Shown in pieces: positions 1 through 9,250 of a stretch of DNA of 54,582 nt; the first letter of the stretch is position 1; every line of letters starts with the position of its first letter. Both the position numbers and the translations under genes were made by a program. A model generated the notes under the pieces. That model was given only the letters and a program-made list of their open reading frames with translations. It had not been told where the DNA came from and ran no database searches. Origin of the DNA: Acetobacteraceae bacterium (GTDB taxonomy: Bacteria > Pseudomonadota > Alphaproteobacteria > Acetobacterales > Acetobacteraceae); contig JASHOF010000060.1 in NCBI GenBank assembly GCA_030041255.1, positions 1-54,582 of the forward strand, written 5' to 3'.

Positions 1-135
1 GGACGCGGCTATGACTGGATCGCCGGGCAGTGGATTGCGCGCGGCAATCATGCCACCACCTTCATGCCCGGATTCTGGTCGAAGAATCCGAACACCGGCG
101 CCTGGTCCTGGCAGCCCGCCCACTGGACCTCATGA
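1..135 (+). CDS. C-terminal end of a YXWXXGXW-repeat protein (partial)
   Basis: Frame 1 is open from the window edge to a TGA at 133-135 and encodes 44 residues. It contains an aromatic, glycine-rich pattern (GYDWIAGQW, then PGFWSKNP, then WSWQPAHW). This matches the YXWXXGXW / WXXGXXXXXPGYW repeat proteins, which are usually short secreted or periplasmic proteins of unknown function. The start and any signal peptide lie outside the window. The stretch from 136 to 246 before the next gene holds nothing I recognise. The family call is inferred from the repeat pattern alone. Confidence 0.6.
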   Translation, partial: GRGYDWIAGQWIARGNHATTFMPGFWSKNPNTGAWSWQPAHWTS

Positions 136-246
136 CGAATCCGCTCCTGCCGGAAGCGGGGTGATCGCCGACGCTGAGACGCCGCCTGCGTCGTCGAACC
201 GGCCGGCCCGCCGAACCCGGATCCGCCGGTCCCGGCGGCCCCGCCC

Positions 247-1362
247 CTATCGCGTCACCAGGTTTGCGATGATGCCGTCGACGCCCTTCGTCAGCCCCTC
301 GAACATCCCGAAATCGACCCGATTGACGACGATGAACGCGCCGACATTCCGCCCCGGCGCGAACGCCACGTAACTCATGAACCCGCCGCCGCCACCGCTC
401 TTCTCGAGCAGCATCGGCTGCGCGCCGCGCGCCGCCGTCATCACCCATCCGAGCCCGAGCCCCGCCATCGGCCCCGCCTCGTCGAAGCCGATCGCCGCTT
501 TCAGCGCCTGCCGCGGCCAGTAGATCGCATGGCTGATCAGCAACGCGGGGTCGCTGAGATCGAGGTTGTGACGGAGCCAGATCGCCATGTCGGCCCCGGT
601 GCTGTAAAGCCCGCCGGCGCCGCCCGTCGCCGCCGTCGCCACGCACGGCCCGGCCCCGCCAAGGCCGCTCCCGATCATCAGCCGCCCGCATTGCTCGGCC
701 GTCGGATCGAAGCCCGTATCCTGCATCCCGAGCGGCCCCGTCACGTAACGCTGCAGTAGTTCCGGATAGGGATGCCCCGCCGCATTCGCCAGCGCATCGG
801 CCAGGAGGTCGAACCCGACATTGGAGTACGCCGCCATGGAACCCGGCGCCCAACCAAGCTTTTCCTTCGTAAGCCAAGCCCACCGCTCCGGCTCGGTCGG
901 CCACGTGAAGGGCGGCTTGTCGGGAGCGAACCCCATCTCCCGCGGCAGCCCCGCCGTGTGCGTCGCCAGTTCGAGCAGCGTGATCGGCGGCGCCCCCGCA
1001 TAGGTCGGAACCATTACGTTGCCCGCATATTTCTGCAACGGATCGGTGAGCCGCACCGTCCCATCCGTCACCAGTGAAGCAAGCACGTCAGTCGCAAACA
1101 CCTTGGTGATCGAGCCGATCCGGAACAGGCTCTTCGCGTTCGGCTCGGTATTGTTTCCCTTCGCCGTTTCGCCGTAGCCCTCGACGATGCTGTCGTTGCC
1201 GCGCACCACCACCAGCACCATCCCGGGCGCACCGGAACTCAGCCACAGCGCCGGCCCGGCAAGCCCGATCGATTCGGCAAGCAGCGCATTCTCGGCCCGC
1301 GCCGCTGTTCCGCCGACGATCAGAAGCAATCCTCCCAGCACCAATCCCGCCACCGATCGCAT
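247..1362 (-). CDS. Serine hydrolase, class C beta-lactamase / DD-peptidase family
   Basis: A 371-residue secreted enzyme of the AmpC/PBP4* superfamily. Residues 1-23 form a signal peptide ending in ARA. The nucleophile motif SITK (84-87, within SLFRIGSITKVF), the YSN motif (179-181) and a third-box equivalent KSGGGGGF near residue 320 are all present, as is the HTAGLP signature (135-140). The frame stays open upstream to 1773, but the ATG at 1362 follows a good Shine-Dalgarno (GGGAGGAAAGG) and begins the signal peptide, so I chose it. It may be a D-alanyl-D-alanine carboxypeptidase/endopeptidase or an esterase; the motifs cannot separate these. It is divergent from the CoA-transferase. Confidence 0.85.
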   Translation of the reverse strand: MRSVAGLVLGGLLLIVGGTAARAENALLAESIGLAGPALWLSSGAPGMVLVVVRGNDSIVEGYGETAKGNNTEPNAKSLFRIGSITKVFATDVLASLVTDGTVRLTDPLQKYAGNVMVPTYAGAPPITLLELATHTAGLPREMGFAPDKPPFTWPTEPERWAWLTKEKLGWAPGSMAAYSNVGFDLLADALANAAGHPYPELLQRYVTGPLGMQDTGFDPTAEQCGRLMIGSGLGGAGPCVATAATGGAGGLYSTGADMAIWLRHNLDLSDPALLISHAIYWPRQALKAAIGFDEAGPMAGLGLGWVMTAARGAQPMLLEKSGGGGGFMSYVAFAPGRNVGAFIVVNRVDFGMFEGLTKGVDGIIANLVTR

Positions 1363-1657
1363 CCGCCTTTCCTCCCTGATCCGCACCCCTGAACGCCCGA
1401 TGCTGGGCTGATCGTGACCAACCCGCAAGGAACCGGCCCCTGCGGCGCCGCCCTTGCCCACATCCTCGATCCCGCCAACTATCGCCTTCTCATCTGCTCC
1501 GCCGCACCGCATGGGACGCCCCGATGACGCGCTCGATACGGCTTCCGGCTGAATCGCTTCGCCGACCGCCAAAGCCATGACACTGATCGAGAAAATGAAC
1601 GAAGAGCAGGATGATCGGCAAGCATCCCGCGCGGCCGCCACCCACCCGTCCGCTTCC

Positions 1658-2851
1658 ATGCCATCAGCCTCCGCCCGCCCGCTCGACGGTCTGCTCGTGG
1701 TCACGCTCGAGCATGCCATCGCCGCCCCCTTCGCCACCCGCCAGCTCGCCGATCTCGGCGCCCGCGTCATCAAGGTGGAGCGCCCGGAAGGCGGTGATTT
1801 CGCCCGCTCCTACGACGACCGCGTGCGCGGCCTCTCCTCGCACTTCGTCTGGTGCAACCGCTCGAAGGAGAGCCTCACGCTCGACGTCAAGCACGATGCC
1901 GCCGCCCCGATCCTCTCGCGCCTGCTCGCGATGACCGATGTCCTGGTGCAGAATCTGGCACCCGGCGCCGCCGCCCGGCTCGGCCTCTCGGAGGAAAAAC
2001 TCCGCCCTCGCCATCCCCGCCTCATCCTCTGCGACATCTCGGGCTACGGCGCCGACGGACCATATCGGGATCGCAAGGCGTACGATCTCCTGATCCAGGG
2101 CGAGTCAGGCTTTCTTTCCGTTACCGGAACGCCGGACCACCCCGCCAAGTCCGGCATCTCGATCGCCGACATCGCCGCCGGCATGTACGCCTTCAGCGGC
2201 ATCCTCACCGCCCTGATCTCGCGCGCCGCCACCGGCCGCGGCAGCCACCTCGAGGTCTCGATGCTCGAGGCGCTCGGCGAATGGATGAGCTTTCCCCTCT
2301 ATTACACCTTCGAAGGCAAGCCTCCGCCGCCCCGCACCGGGGCCGCACACGCCACCATCTACCCCTACGGTCCATTCACCACCCGGGATGGCGTGACCGT
2401 CATGCTCGGCCTGCAGAACGAGCGCGAATGGAAGAAGTTCTGCGAGACCGTTCTTCTCCGCCCGGATCTCGCCTCCGATCCGCGCTTCGATTCCAACGCC
2501 AGCCGCATCGACCATGCAGCAGTGCTGGCGCCCATCGTCACCGGCGTCTCTTCGTCCCTCACCGGCGCCGAGCTCCGCGCACGCCTCGACGCCGCCGGCA
2601 TCGCCAATGCCCGCGTCAACGACATGGCGCAACTCTGGGCGCATCCTCAACTCGCCGCGCGCCATCGCTGGCAGAGCATCGCCTCGCCCGCCGGCGAGCT
2701 TCCGGCACTTCTTCCTCCCGCCACCTCGGACGCCTTCGCCCCGCGCATGGACAAGGTGCCCGCCCTCGGCGAGCAGACCGGCGCCATCCTCTCCGAACTC
2801 GGCTTTTCCGCCGCCGAAATAGAATCCTTCCGCGCCGCGCGTGCCATCTGA
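1658..2851 (+). CDS. CaiB/BaiF family (class III) CoA-transferase
   Basis: A cytoplasmic enzyme moving CoA between acyl-CoA and a carboxylic acid, 397 residues from the chosen start. The N-terminal Rossmann segment (LDGLLVVTLEHAIAAPFATR, then LGARVIKVERPEGGDFAR) and the segment ISGYGADGPYRDRKAYDLLIQGESG-like around residue 143 are typical. Asp143 aligns with the catalytic Asp of formyl-CoA transferase. The frame opens at 1577, but family members normally begin a few residues before LDG, so the ATG at 1658 was preferred; neither start has a clear ribosome site. The 3' end is 5 bp from the convergent GST gene. The substrate is unknown. Confidence 0.85.
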   Translation: MPSASARPLDGLLVVTLEHAIAAPFATRQLADLGARVIKVERPEGGDFARSYDDRVRGLSSHFVWCNRSKESLTLDVKHDAAAPILSRLLAMTDVLVQNLAPGAAARLGLSEEKLRPRHPRLILCDISGYGADGPYRDRKAYDLLIQGESGFLSVTGTPDHPAKSGISIADIAAGMYAFSGILTALISRAATGRGSHLEVSMLEALGEWMSFPLYYTFEGKPPPPRTGAAHATIYPYGPFTTRDGVTVMLGLQNEREWKKFCETVLLRPDLASDPRFDSNASRIDHAAVLAPIVTGVSSSLTGAELRARLDAAGIANARVNDMAQLWAHPQLAARHRWQSIASPAGELPALLPPATSDAFAPRMDKVPALGEQTGAILSELGFSAAEIESFRAARAI

Positions 2852-2856
2852 ACCGC

Positions 2857-3495
2857 TCACACGAACGGCGCCGCGATCCCCTCCGCCGCCAGTGCCGCCG
2901 CGACCGCCGGCCGCGCCAGGACCCGCCCCGCATGCGCACCCAGCGGCGCGATCTCGCGCGGCGGCTTTGGCATCGCCCGGCCCCAGCGCACCAGCATGAA
3001 CAGAAAAAGATCGGCCGCAGAGAATCCGGAAGCGAGCAGCCACTCCCGCCCATCCAACTGCGCCGCAATCCGCCCGAACATCGCTTCCAGCCGTTTCCCC
3101 GCCGCCGCCTTCACGGCCGGCGCCGCCGCCGGATCGGCCACGTGCTCGTCGGGATAGAACCAGGCCCGGTACTCCGCCTGCGGCGTATTCGTCAGGTGCA
3201 CCATCCACTTGTAGAACGCCGACCGCTCCGCCGCCCCGACGGGAGGGGCGAGCCGCGCCTCCGGATGACGGTCCGCGAGATGCAGCGCGATCGCCGCCGT
3301 CTCGAACAGCACCAGCTCGCCATCGATGAGCACCGGGATCCGCCCGTTCGGATTGAGCCTGAGATATTCCGCGCTCTTTTGCTCATTCTTCGCCCGATCG
3401 ACCAGCCGCAGCGCGAACGGCGCGCCGATCTCCCTCAGCATCATGTGCGGCAGCAGGCTCGCATTGCCCGGGTAGTAGTAAAGAACCGTGCCCAT
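2857..3495 (-). CDS. Glutathione S-transferase family protein
   Basis: 212 residues, the normal GST length. The N-terminal thioredoxin-like domain (about 1-80) begins MGTVLYYYPGNASLLPHMML and carries the NPNGRIPVLIDGE loop with cis-Pro. The glutathione gamma-Glu contact region reads LFETAAI (usual ESxAI, here Thr for Ser). An alpha-helical C-terminal domain follows, with SGFSAADLFLFMLVRW as the N-capping box equivalent. Its ATG shares one base with the TGA of the upstream SDR gene (3495), so the two are very probably co-transcribed and translationally coupled. The substrate cannot be read from sequence. Confidence 0.87.
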   Translation of the reverse strand: MGTVLYYYPGNASLLPHMMLREIGAPFALRLVDRAKNEQKSAEYLRLNPNGRIPVLIDGELVLFETAAIALHLADRHPEARLAPPVGAAERSAFYKWMVHLTNTPQAEYRAWFYPDEHVADPAAAPAVKAAAGKRLEAMFGRIAAQLDGREWLLASGFSAADLFLFMLVRWGRAMPKPPREIAPLGAHAGRVLARPAVAAALAAEGIAAPFV

Positions 3496-4256
3496 CAGAA
3501 CTGCACGCCGCGCGTCAACGCCCCGTCCACCACCAGGTTCGTTCCGGTGATGAAGCTCGCCGCCGGGCTGGCCAGAAAGACCGCCGCCCGCGCCATCTCC
3601 TCGGGTTTGCCCATCCTCCCTGTCGGGTTGAGCGCCAGCGCCCGGCTGTAAAGCTCCGGGTTGCCATGCTCGATCTTGTGCCACACGCCGCCCGGGAAAT
3701 AGGTGTTGCCGGGCGAGAGCGCATTGACCCGGATGCCCTTCCCCGCAAGCTGGTACGAGAGCCCCTTCGCGTAATGCACGAGTGCGGCCTTGAAAACCCC
3801 GTACGGTCCGGCCGCAAAATCGACTTCCCGCCCGGAGACCGAGGAAATCACCACGATCGCCGCCGCATCGGATCGCTCGAGGAACGGCATCGCCGCTTCC
3901 ACCGCCTTCACCGTGCCCATCAGATCGGTTTCGAACTCCGCCCGCCAGCACGCCTCCTCCGGCCCGATCGCCAGTGCCGAAACGTTGGAAACCACGATGT
4001 CGAGCCCGCCGAACTCGTGCCCCGTCTCGGCAATCCATCGCCCGAGCGCAACATGATCGGCGACATCGAGCGCCCGCCCGCTCGCCCTGCTCCCCTTGGC
4101 CGCCAGCGCCCTGATCGTCGCCGCCACCTCCGCCCGGTCCCGCGCGCAGATCGCCACCTCCGCGCCCTCCGCCGCCAGGTGCTCGGCGATCGACCGCCCG
4201 ATCCCGCGTGTTCCGCCCGTCACCAGCGCGCGCCGTCCCTTCAGGCCCAGATCCAT
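3495..4256 (-). CDS. SDR family NAD(P)-dependent oxidoreductase
   Basis: 253 residues, a classical short-chain dehydrogenase/reductase. The cofactor motif TGGTRGIG lies near residues 13-20, the NNAG equivalent is NVSA, the catalytic Ser is about 139 (VISSVSG), and Tyr152 with Lys156 give the YxxxK box (PYGVFKAAL). The C-terminal SFITGTNLVVDGALTRGVQF region closes the substrate pocket. It is first in a coupled pair with the GST gene and 18 bp downstream of the acetamidase gene, so the three may form one minus-strand operon. The specific substrate is unknown. Confidence 0.9.
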   Translation of the reverse strand: MDLGLKGRRALVTGGTRGIGRSIAEHLAAEGAEVAICARDRAEVAATIRALAAKGSRASGRALDVADHVALGRWIAETGHEFGGLDIVVSNVSALAIGPEEACWRAEFETDLMGTVKAVEAAMPFLERSDAAAIVVISSVSGREVDFAAGPYGVFKAALVHYAKGLSYQLAGKGIRVNALSPGNTYFPGGVWHKIEHGNPELYSRALALNPTGRMGKPEEMARAAVFLASPAASFITGTNLVVDGALTRGVQF

Positions 4257-4274
4257 TGTCTCACCTCCGTTTTC

Positions 4275-5300
4275 TCATTCCTTGCCGGCCGCCGGCGCTG
4301 CCAGATAGCGCTTCGCGATTCCCGCCCCGACCGTGTATTTCGGATCGACGAAATTGCCGAGCCGCACGCGTCCGCATTGGCTCAGCATCATGTACGCGTC
4401 CCAACGCTCGAACCCGTACTCGCTCTCCATCCACAGCACCAGTTCGCGATAGGCAATCCGTGCCGCATCCTCGAGTGGCCTCGCGCTGCCGATCGCCATG
4501 ATGAAATCCTCCCGCTCCAGCCGCGGCCACTCGAGCGTCCAGCCCTTGATCACGTCCACCCGGATCGTCGTCGTCGAGGCATATTCCACCGCCGTTCCGC
4601 ACACCTCCCCGTCGCCCTGGCAGGCATGCGCATCGCCGATGAAAAGCCTCGCCCCCGTCGTCCGCACCGGCAGATAGGTGATGCTCCCCGGCCCCATGTC
4701 CGGCAGGTCCATGTTCCCGCCATGCTGGTCCGGCGTCAGCGAATTGATCGAATCGATCTCCGGCGAGGCGGAGAGCGTGCCGATATGCGGCCTGTACGGC
4801 AGCGTCACCCGCGCGCTCCACTTGACCTCCTTCTCGTCGAGATCGACCTTCCGCGTCACCTCCGGAAGCGGCGCCTGCAGCATCGCGGTGAGGCCGGTTC
4901 CCGTCAGCGCGCCAAAATGCGGAATCATGCAGCAGGTGCCCCGCGGATTCTCTCCGCGCGGCCGCATGCTCTCGATATGGACCGCCAGCGCATCCCCGGG
5001 CTCCGCTCCCTCCACCATGATCGGCCCGTTCTGCGGATTGACGAACGGCATCTTGAGCCGCCGCGTCGGCTTGTCACGCTCCGTCCGCATCGCGCCTCCG
5101 AAGGCATCGCGCGTCTCGATCCGGATCCGGTCTCCTGCCGCCACGCTCAGCACCGGCTCCGAATAGGGTCCGATCGTGTAATGGTATGGGCCCTGCCGGG
5201 CCTCGGTCAGTTCGTGCAGTGCTGGGCTCCGTGCCCAGCCCACCCCCCGCCGCGCCACGATCGACTCCGCGATCCACCGCTCGCCTGCCCCCTTCGCCAT
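4275..5300 (-). CDS. Acetamidase/formamidase family protein
   Basis: 341 residues, hydrolysing formamide or short-chain amides to ammonia and the acid. Diagnostic family segments are HGGNMD and GDAHACQGDGEVCGTAVE, with LPEVTRKVDLDEKEV and PFVNPQNGPIMVEGAEPGDAL-like N-terminal blocks. The open frame runs on upstream to 6959 as an artefact of high GC. The ATG at 5300 is preceded by GGCGGAGGGAACGCAGG and gives the family's usual N-terminus (MAKGAGERWIAES). It probably heads the minus-strand group with the SDR and GST genes. Whether acetamide, formamide or a larger amide is the substrate is not visible. Confidence 0.9.
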   Translation of the reverse strand: MAKGAGERWIAESIVARRGVGWARSPALHELTEARQGPYHYTIGPYSEPVLSVAAGDRIRIETRDAFGGAMRTERDKPTRRLKMPFVNPQNGPIMVEGAEPGDALAVHIESMRPRGENPRGTCCMIPHFGALTGTGLTAMLQAPLPEVTRKVDLDEKEVKWSARVTLPYRPHIGTLSASPEIDSINSLTPDQHGGNMDLPDMGPGSITYLPVRTTGARLFIGDAHACQGDGEVCGTAVEYASTTTIRVDVIKGWTLEWPRLEREDFIMAIGSARPLEDAARIAYRELVLWMESEYGFERWDAYMMLSQCGRVRLGNFVDPKYTVGAGIAKRYLAAPAAGKE

Positions 5301-5519
5301 CCTGCGTTCCCTCCGCCAGCCCCCGACGATGCTCTTCCGTGCCCGGCCTGACAAACCACCCCGAAAAATGCGCGCCGCAATCATCGACAGGCGCATGGCG
5401 TTCTGGCACGCTTGGCGTCGGCGCGTCATTGCCGGGCCGAAAGATCGCCGGTCGGTCTCTCCGTCGCCCGGTCGGGTGGCCGGCTGGATGCGCGAGAGCG
5501 AAGTGCCGCAGGGGGCCCG

Positions 5520-7082
5520 ATGGGCAAGAAATGGTTCCTGGTCGGTGGCGCGGTCATCGTCGTCGTCGTCGCCGTAGCACTCTACGCCGGCCTCGTGATG
5601 TATCCCGAGGCCGAGTTCGAAACCGCGCTCCATGCGGCGCAGCAGTTCCTGCCCGCCGGGACTTCGCTCGACTACAAAAGCGCGGACTACTCCGTCTTTT
5701 CCGACCGCGGAACCCTCACTGCCGTCACCCTCCGCAGCAAAAGCGCGCCCGGCCTCGAAATGACGAGCGACACGGTCGTGCTGGACCGCCCGTCGCTGAC
5801 GCTCGGAAGCGACTGGCAACGCGCCGAGGCCAACCCCGCGGCACTGAAACCCGACACCGCAATTCCCGTGGCCGCCGCCGTACACTTCACCAATGTCACG
5901 ATCCGCACCCGGCAACTGTCGGAGAAAATTGCCTCGGCGCGCATCGACGGACCGCGCCTTTATCCCTGGGCGCTGCTGCATCCCGGGGTGCCGACATGGA
6001 CCGAAGCACTGGCAACCTTGACCGCCGAGCCGCACCCGAAATCGCTCGCCGCGATCCTCCCGCTGTTCCGTTTCGAATCGGCAATCGTGCTCGGGCTCGG
6101 CTATACCCGCGTCGATGCGAGCGACATCACCGCGACCGCCCAGATCCCCCCGGAAAAAGGGATGCCGGCCCGCACGGTCACCTACCGCGTCGCAAGCTCG
6201 ACCGGAGAGTCCAACGAGCCCGGGGTATTCGGCGCCGGCAGCGCCGAGCATATCGTGCTTGAACTCGGCCCGCCCGCCGGAACCTTGACGATCGACCGCA
6301 TCGCCCTGGGCGGCGTGCATCTCCGCCAGCCTCTCACCCGGCTGCTCACTGCAACGACGCTCACTCCGGCGATGCTGAACGGTCTCGCCATCGGCCGGTT
6401 CGAGATGGCCGGCATGGCGGTCAAGCCCCCTTCGCGCCCGCTGGTCGCTCTCGGCACCTTCACGCTGTCGCGGATCGCCGTCTCCCACGGCCTGCCGATC
6501 TCTGCCGCGCTCGCCTGGGACGGTCTTCGGCTGACGCGCGCGGGAATGCCGGACCAGAGAGCGCGCCTCGCCTTCGACCAGCTCGGCCTCGACGCCATGA
6601 CCATCAGCTTCGACGTCGCCTACGACTGGGAACTCCAGGCCGACCGCCTCTCCCTCCAGGACCTCCGGCTGAAGATCGCAGAGCTTGGTTCGCTCGACCT
6701 CTCGGCAAGCCTGGTCGGCGTCGCACCCGGCGCCGCCGCGCTCGATCGGGCACGCCTCGCCCATGCCGTGCTCCGCTACAACGACGCATCGCTGGTCGAA
6801 CGCGCCTTCAAAGCGGCCGCCGAGACCATGCACGCCGACCCGCACGCATTCCGCCAGCAGATGATCGCCATGGTGCAGAGCCGTGCCGATGAATTCAAAG
6901 ACAGCCCCGCCATCACCGAGGCGGTCAAGCAACTCGTCGCCTTCCTCGAGGCTCCGCATTCACTGACCATCGCGCTCTCTCCGCAGAGCCCGGTGGCCCT
7001 CGCCACCCTCCGGAACGCCACCACCACGCCACCGCCCGATCTCGCTTCGCTCCTCGGGCTGCATGTCACGGCGAACCAATAA
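5520..7082 (+). CDS. Membrane-anchored protein of unknown function
   Basis: 520 residues with one N-terminal membrane segment (residues 6-26, WFLVGGAVIVVVVAVALYAG) and a long beta-rich domain predicted to lie in the periplasm. I do not recognise a named family. Alternating hydrophobic/polar strands and an AsmA- or DUF945-like layout are suggestive only. The frame opens at 5412; the ATG at 5520 follows GCAGGGGG and starts right before the anchor, so it was chosen. It is followed after 61 bp by another membrane protein on the same strand. Confidence 0.75.
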   Translation: MGKKWFLVGGAVIVVVVAVALYAGLVMYPEAEFETALHAAQQFLPAGTSLDYKSADYSVFSDRGTLTAVTLRSKSAPGLEMTSDTVVLDRPSLTLGSDWQRAEANPAALKPDTAIPVAAAVHFTNVTIRTRQLSEKIASARIDGPRLYPWALLHPGVPTWTEALATLTAEPHPKSLAAILPLFRFESAIVLGLGYTRVDASDITATAQIPPEKGMPARTVTYRVASSTGESNEPGVFGAGSAEHIVLELGPPAGTLTIDRIALGGVHLRQPLTRLLTATTLTPAMLNGLAIGRFEMAGMAVKPPSRPLVALGTFTLSRIAVSHGLPISAALAWDGLRLTRAGMPDQRARLAFDQLGLDAMTISFDVAYDWELQADRLSLQDLRLKIAELGSLDLSASLVGVAPGAAALDRARLAHAVLRYNDASLVERAFKAAAETMHADPHAFRQQMIAMVQSRADEFKDSPAITEAVKQLVAFLEAPHSLTIALSPQSPVALATLRNATTTPPPDLASLLGLHVTANQ

Positions 7083-7143
7083 GCACTGCATCTCGCATGA
7101 ACCGGACCGCGGCCGCGGGGTGCACCGCCAGCCGGCCCCATTG

Positions 7144-7770
7144 ATGCGCCTTTCCCGCATTTTCACCCGCCGCAGCGCCGGTATCGCACTCGAGCTTCTG
7201 GTCAACCTCGTGCTGCCCTGGGCTTGTTACCGGCTGGCCCGGCCGCGCTTCGGCGAGGTGCATGCCATCATGGCCTCCGCCGCACCGCCGATCATCTGGA
7301 GCCTGGCCGGGCTCGCGCGCTTCCGCCGGATCGATTCGCTCTCCCTGCTCGTGCTCTCCGGCATCGTTCTCTCGCTCGTGGGCTACGCCTTCGGCGGCTC
7401 GCCAAGGCTCCTCCTGATGCGCGAATCCCTGGTCACCGGCCTGATCGGCCTCGCCTTCATCGCTTCCGCAGTCATCGGCAGGCCGCTCGTTTACGTGCTT
7501 GCGCTGGCCGGCCTCGCCCGCCGATCCGAGGCCGACCGCGCAGCTTTCGAAAGCGAGCAGGAGAGGCCCGGTTTCCGCCGCCTCTTCACGGTCATCACCT
7601 TCGTCTGGGGCATCGGCCTCGTCGCCGAGACGGCGCTTCGCGCCGTCCTCGTCTTCACCCTCCCCGTCAGCCGTTTCCTGATCGTGGGCCCGATCATCGG
7701 CTACGCAACGATCGGCCTCCTCCTGCTCTGGGCCTTCCTGTACGGCCGCCTGTCCCCTGCCAATTCCTGA
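7144..7770 (+). CDS. VC0807-like integral membrane protein
   Basis: 208 residues with about five to six hydrophobic helices. The opening ALELLVNLVLPWACYRLA segment, SAAPPIIWSLAG and the RRIDSLSLLVLSGIV helix resemble the VC0807 family of small inner-membrane proteins of unknown role. The frame is open from 7063; ATG 7144 was chosen because it begins the basic-then-hydrophobic N-terminus (MRLSRIFTRR). It lies between the unknown anchored protein and tcuA, and the 88 bp before tcuA carry no evident terminator. Confidence 0.75.
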   Translation: MRLSRIFTRRSAGIALELLVNLVLPWACYRLARPRFGEVHAIMASAAPPIIWSLAGLARFRRIDSLSLLVLSGIVLSLVGYAFGGSPRLLLMRESLVTGLIGLAFIASAVIGRPLVYVLALAGLARRSEADRAAFESEQERPGFRRLFTVITFVWGIGLVAETALRAVLVFTLPVSRFLIVGPIIGYATIGLLLLWAFLYGRLSPANS

Positions 7771-7858
7771 TCTTGACGCAGCCCGCCCGCGCCGCCCGCC
7801 GCTTTCCACGCCTCCCGGAGGCGCCTATCGTCACCGCGCGGCGCGGCACCCGAATGGC

Positions 7859-9250
7859 ATGCAAGAGTTTGCTCCCGATGTCCTGGTAGCCGGCGGCGGC
7901 AACGCGGCTCTTTGCGCAGCAATTGCCGCCCGTCGGGCCGGCGCCTCCGTTCTCGTGCTCGAAGCGGCCCCGCGCTTCTACCGCGGCGGCAACTCGCGTC
8001 ACACGCGCAACATGCGCGTCGCCCACGATACGGCGACTGCGAACCTCACCGGCCGCTACACGGAGGAGGAGTTCCGGGACGATCTCCTTCGCGTCACCTC
8101 CGGTGCGACCGACGACGATCTCGCCCGCCTCATGATTCACGAATCCAAGGATATGGTGCACTGGATCGGCGCCCAGGGCGTGCGCTTCCAGCCCCCGCTC
8201 AGCGGCACGCTCAGCCTCGGCCGCACCAACTCCTTTTTCCTGGGCGGCGGCCGGGCCATGCTGAACGCGCTCTACCGTACGGCCGAGGCGCTCGGCGTCG
8301 CCGTCCGCTATGATTCCGAAATCGTCGATCTCGCCATCGACGACAACCACTTCAAGGCCGCCGTCGTGCTCGAAAACGGCGCCCGCTACAGCGTGCCCGC
8401 CCGCGCCTTCGTCGCCGCCGCCGGCGGCTTCGAGGCCAACACCGAATGGCTCGAGAAGGCATGGGGCCCGAGCGCCGGGAACTTCCTGATCCGCGGCAGC
8501 CCCTACAATCGCGGCACGGTTCTCAAATGCCTCCTCGAGAAGGGTGCCGCCGAGGTCGGCGATCCCACCCAATGCCACGCCGTCGCTATCGACGCCCGCG
8601 CCCCGAAATTCGACGGCGGCATCATCACCCGGCTCGACTGTGTCGTCTTCGGCATCGTCGTCAACAGGCACGCCGAGCGCTTCTCCGACGAGGGCGAGGA
8701 TATCTGGCCGAAGCGCTATGCCATCTGGGGCCGCCTGGTCGCCGCCCAGCCGGACCAGATCGCCTATATCCTCTTCGACGCCCGCGCCATCACTCTCTTC
8801 ATGCCCTCGCTCTATCCGCCGATCCAGGCAGATGACATTCGCACTCTCGCCGCCAGGCTCGATCTCGACCCGGACGCACTCGAAACGACCGTCGCCGGCT
8901 TCAACGCGGCCTGCCGCCCCGGCCGCTTCGATCCCGAAATCCTCGATGACTGCGCAACCGTCGGCCTGGTCCCGCCCAAATCGCATTGGGCACGCCCGCT
9001 GACAACCGCGCCCTTCTACGCCTATCCCGTGCGCCCCGGCATCACCTTCACCTATCTCGGCACGCGCGTGAACAGTGAGGCACGCCTCCTCATGCAGGAC
9101 GGCCGCGCCGCCTCCAATATGTTCGCCGCCGGGGAGATCATGGCCGGCAACGTCCTCGGCCGCGGCTACGCCGCCGGCATCGGCATGACCATCGGCAGCG
9201 TGTTCGGACGAATCGCCGGAACAGGGGCCGCGCGCCATGCACAGGACTGA
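7859..9250 (+). CDS. tcuA: FAD-dependent tricarballylate dehydrogenase TcuA
   Basis: 463-residue flavoprotein that oxidises tricarballylate to cis-aconitate. An N-terminal Rossmann FAD site (DVLVAGGGNAALCAAIAARR) is followed by the GGNSRHTRNMRVAHD segment that marks TcuA among fumarate-reductase-like flavoproteins. The C-terminal FAD loop reads GNVLGRGYAAGIGMTIGSVFGR. It overlaps tcuB by 14 bp, which matches the known tcuAB pairing in which TcuB reoxidises the TcuA flavin. No tcuC transporter or tcuR regulator is adjacent. Closely related succinate/fumarate-type flavoproteins are the alternative, but the neighbour makes TcuA likely. Confidence 0.9.
   Translation: MQEFAPDVLVAGGGNAALCAAIAARRAGASVLVLEAAPRFYRGGNSRHTRNMRVAHDTATANLTGRYTEEEFRDDLLRVTSGATDDDLARLMIHESKDMVHWIGAQGVRFQPPLSGTLSLGRTNSFFLGGGRAMLNALYRTAEALGVAVRYDSEIVDLAIDDNHFKAAVVLENGARYSVPARAFVAAAGGFEANTEWLEKAWGPSAGNFLIRGSPYNRGTVLKCLLEKGAAEVGDPTQCHAVAIDARAPKFDGGIITRLDCVVFGIVVNRHAERFSDEGEDIWPKRYAIWGRLVAAQPDQIAYILFDARAITLFMPSLYPPIQADDIRTLAARLDLDPDALETTVAGFNAACRPGRFDPEILDDCATVGLVPPKSHWARPLTTAPFYAYPVRPGITFTYLGTRVNSEARLLMQDGRAASNMFAAGEIMAGNVLGRGYAAGIGMTIGSVFGRIAGTGAARHAQD

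Noticed and set aside
1852-3651. 599-residue Arg/Pro/His-rich frame on plus
   Set aside because: Overlaps the CoA-transferase and antisense GST/SDR genes, has no motifs, and is typical of high-GC shadow frames. The same applies to long shadows at 3666-5351, 19667-21421, 21430-23271, 35164-37119, 42011-43537 and 45482-47374.
4275-6959. 894-residue open frame on minus including the acetamidase
   Set aside because: Only the last 341 residues match the family; the rest is the antisense of the plus-strand membrane protein and is low-complexity Gly/Arg/Asp.
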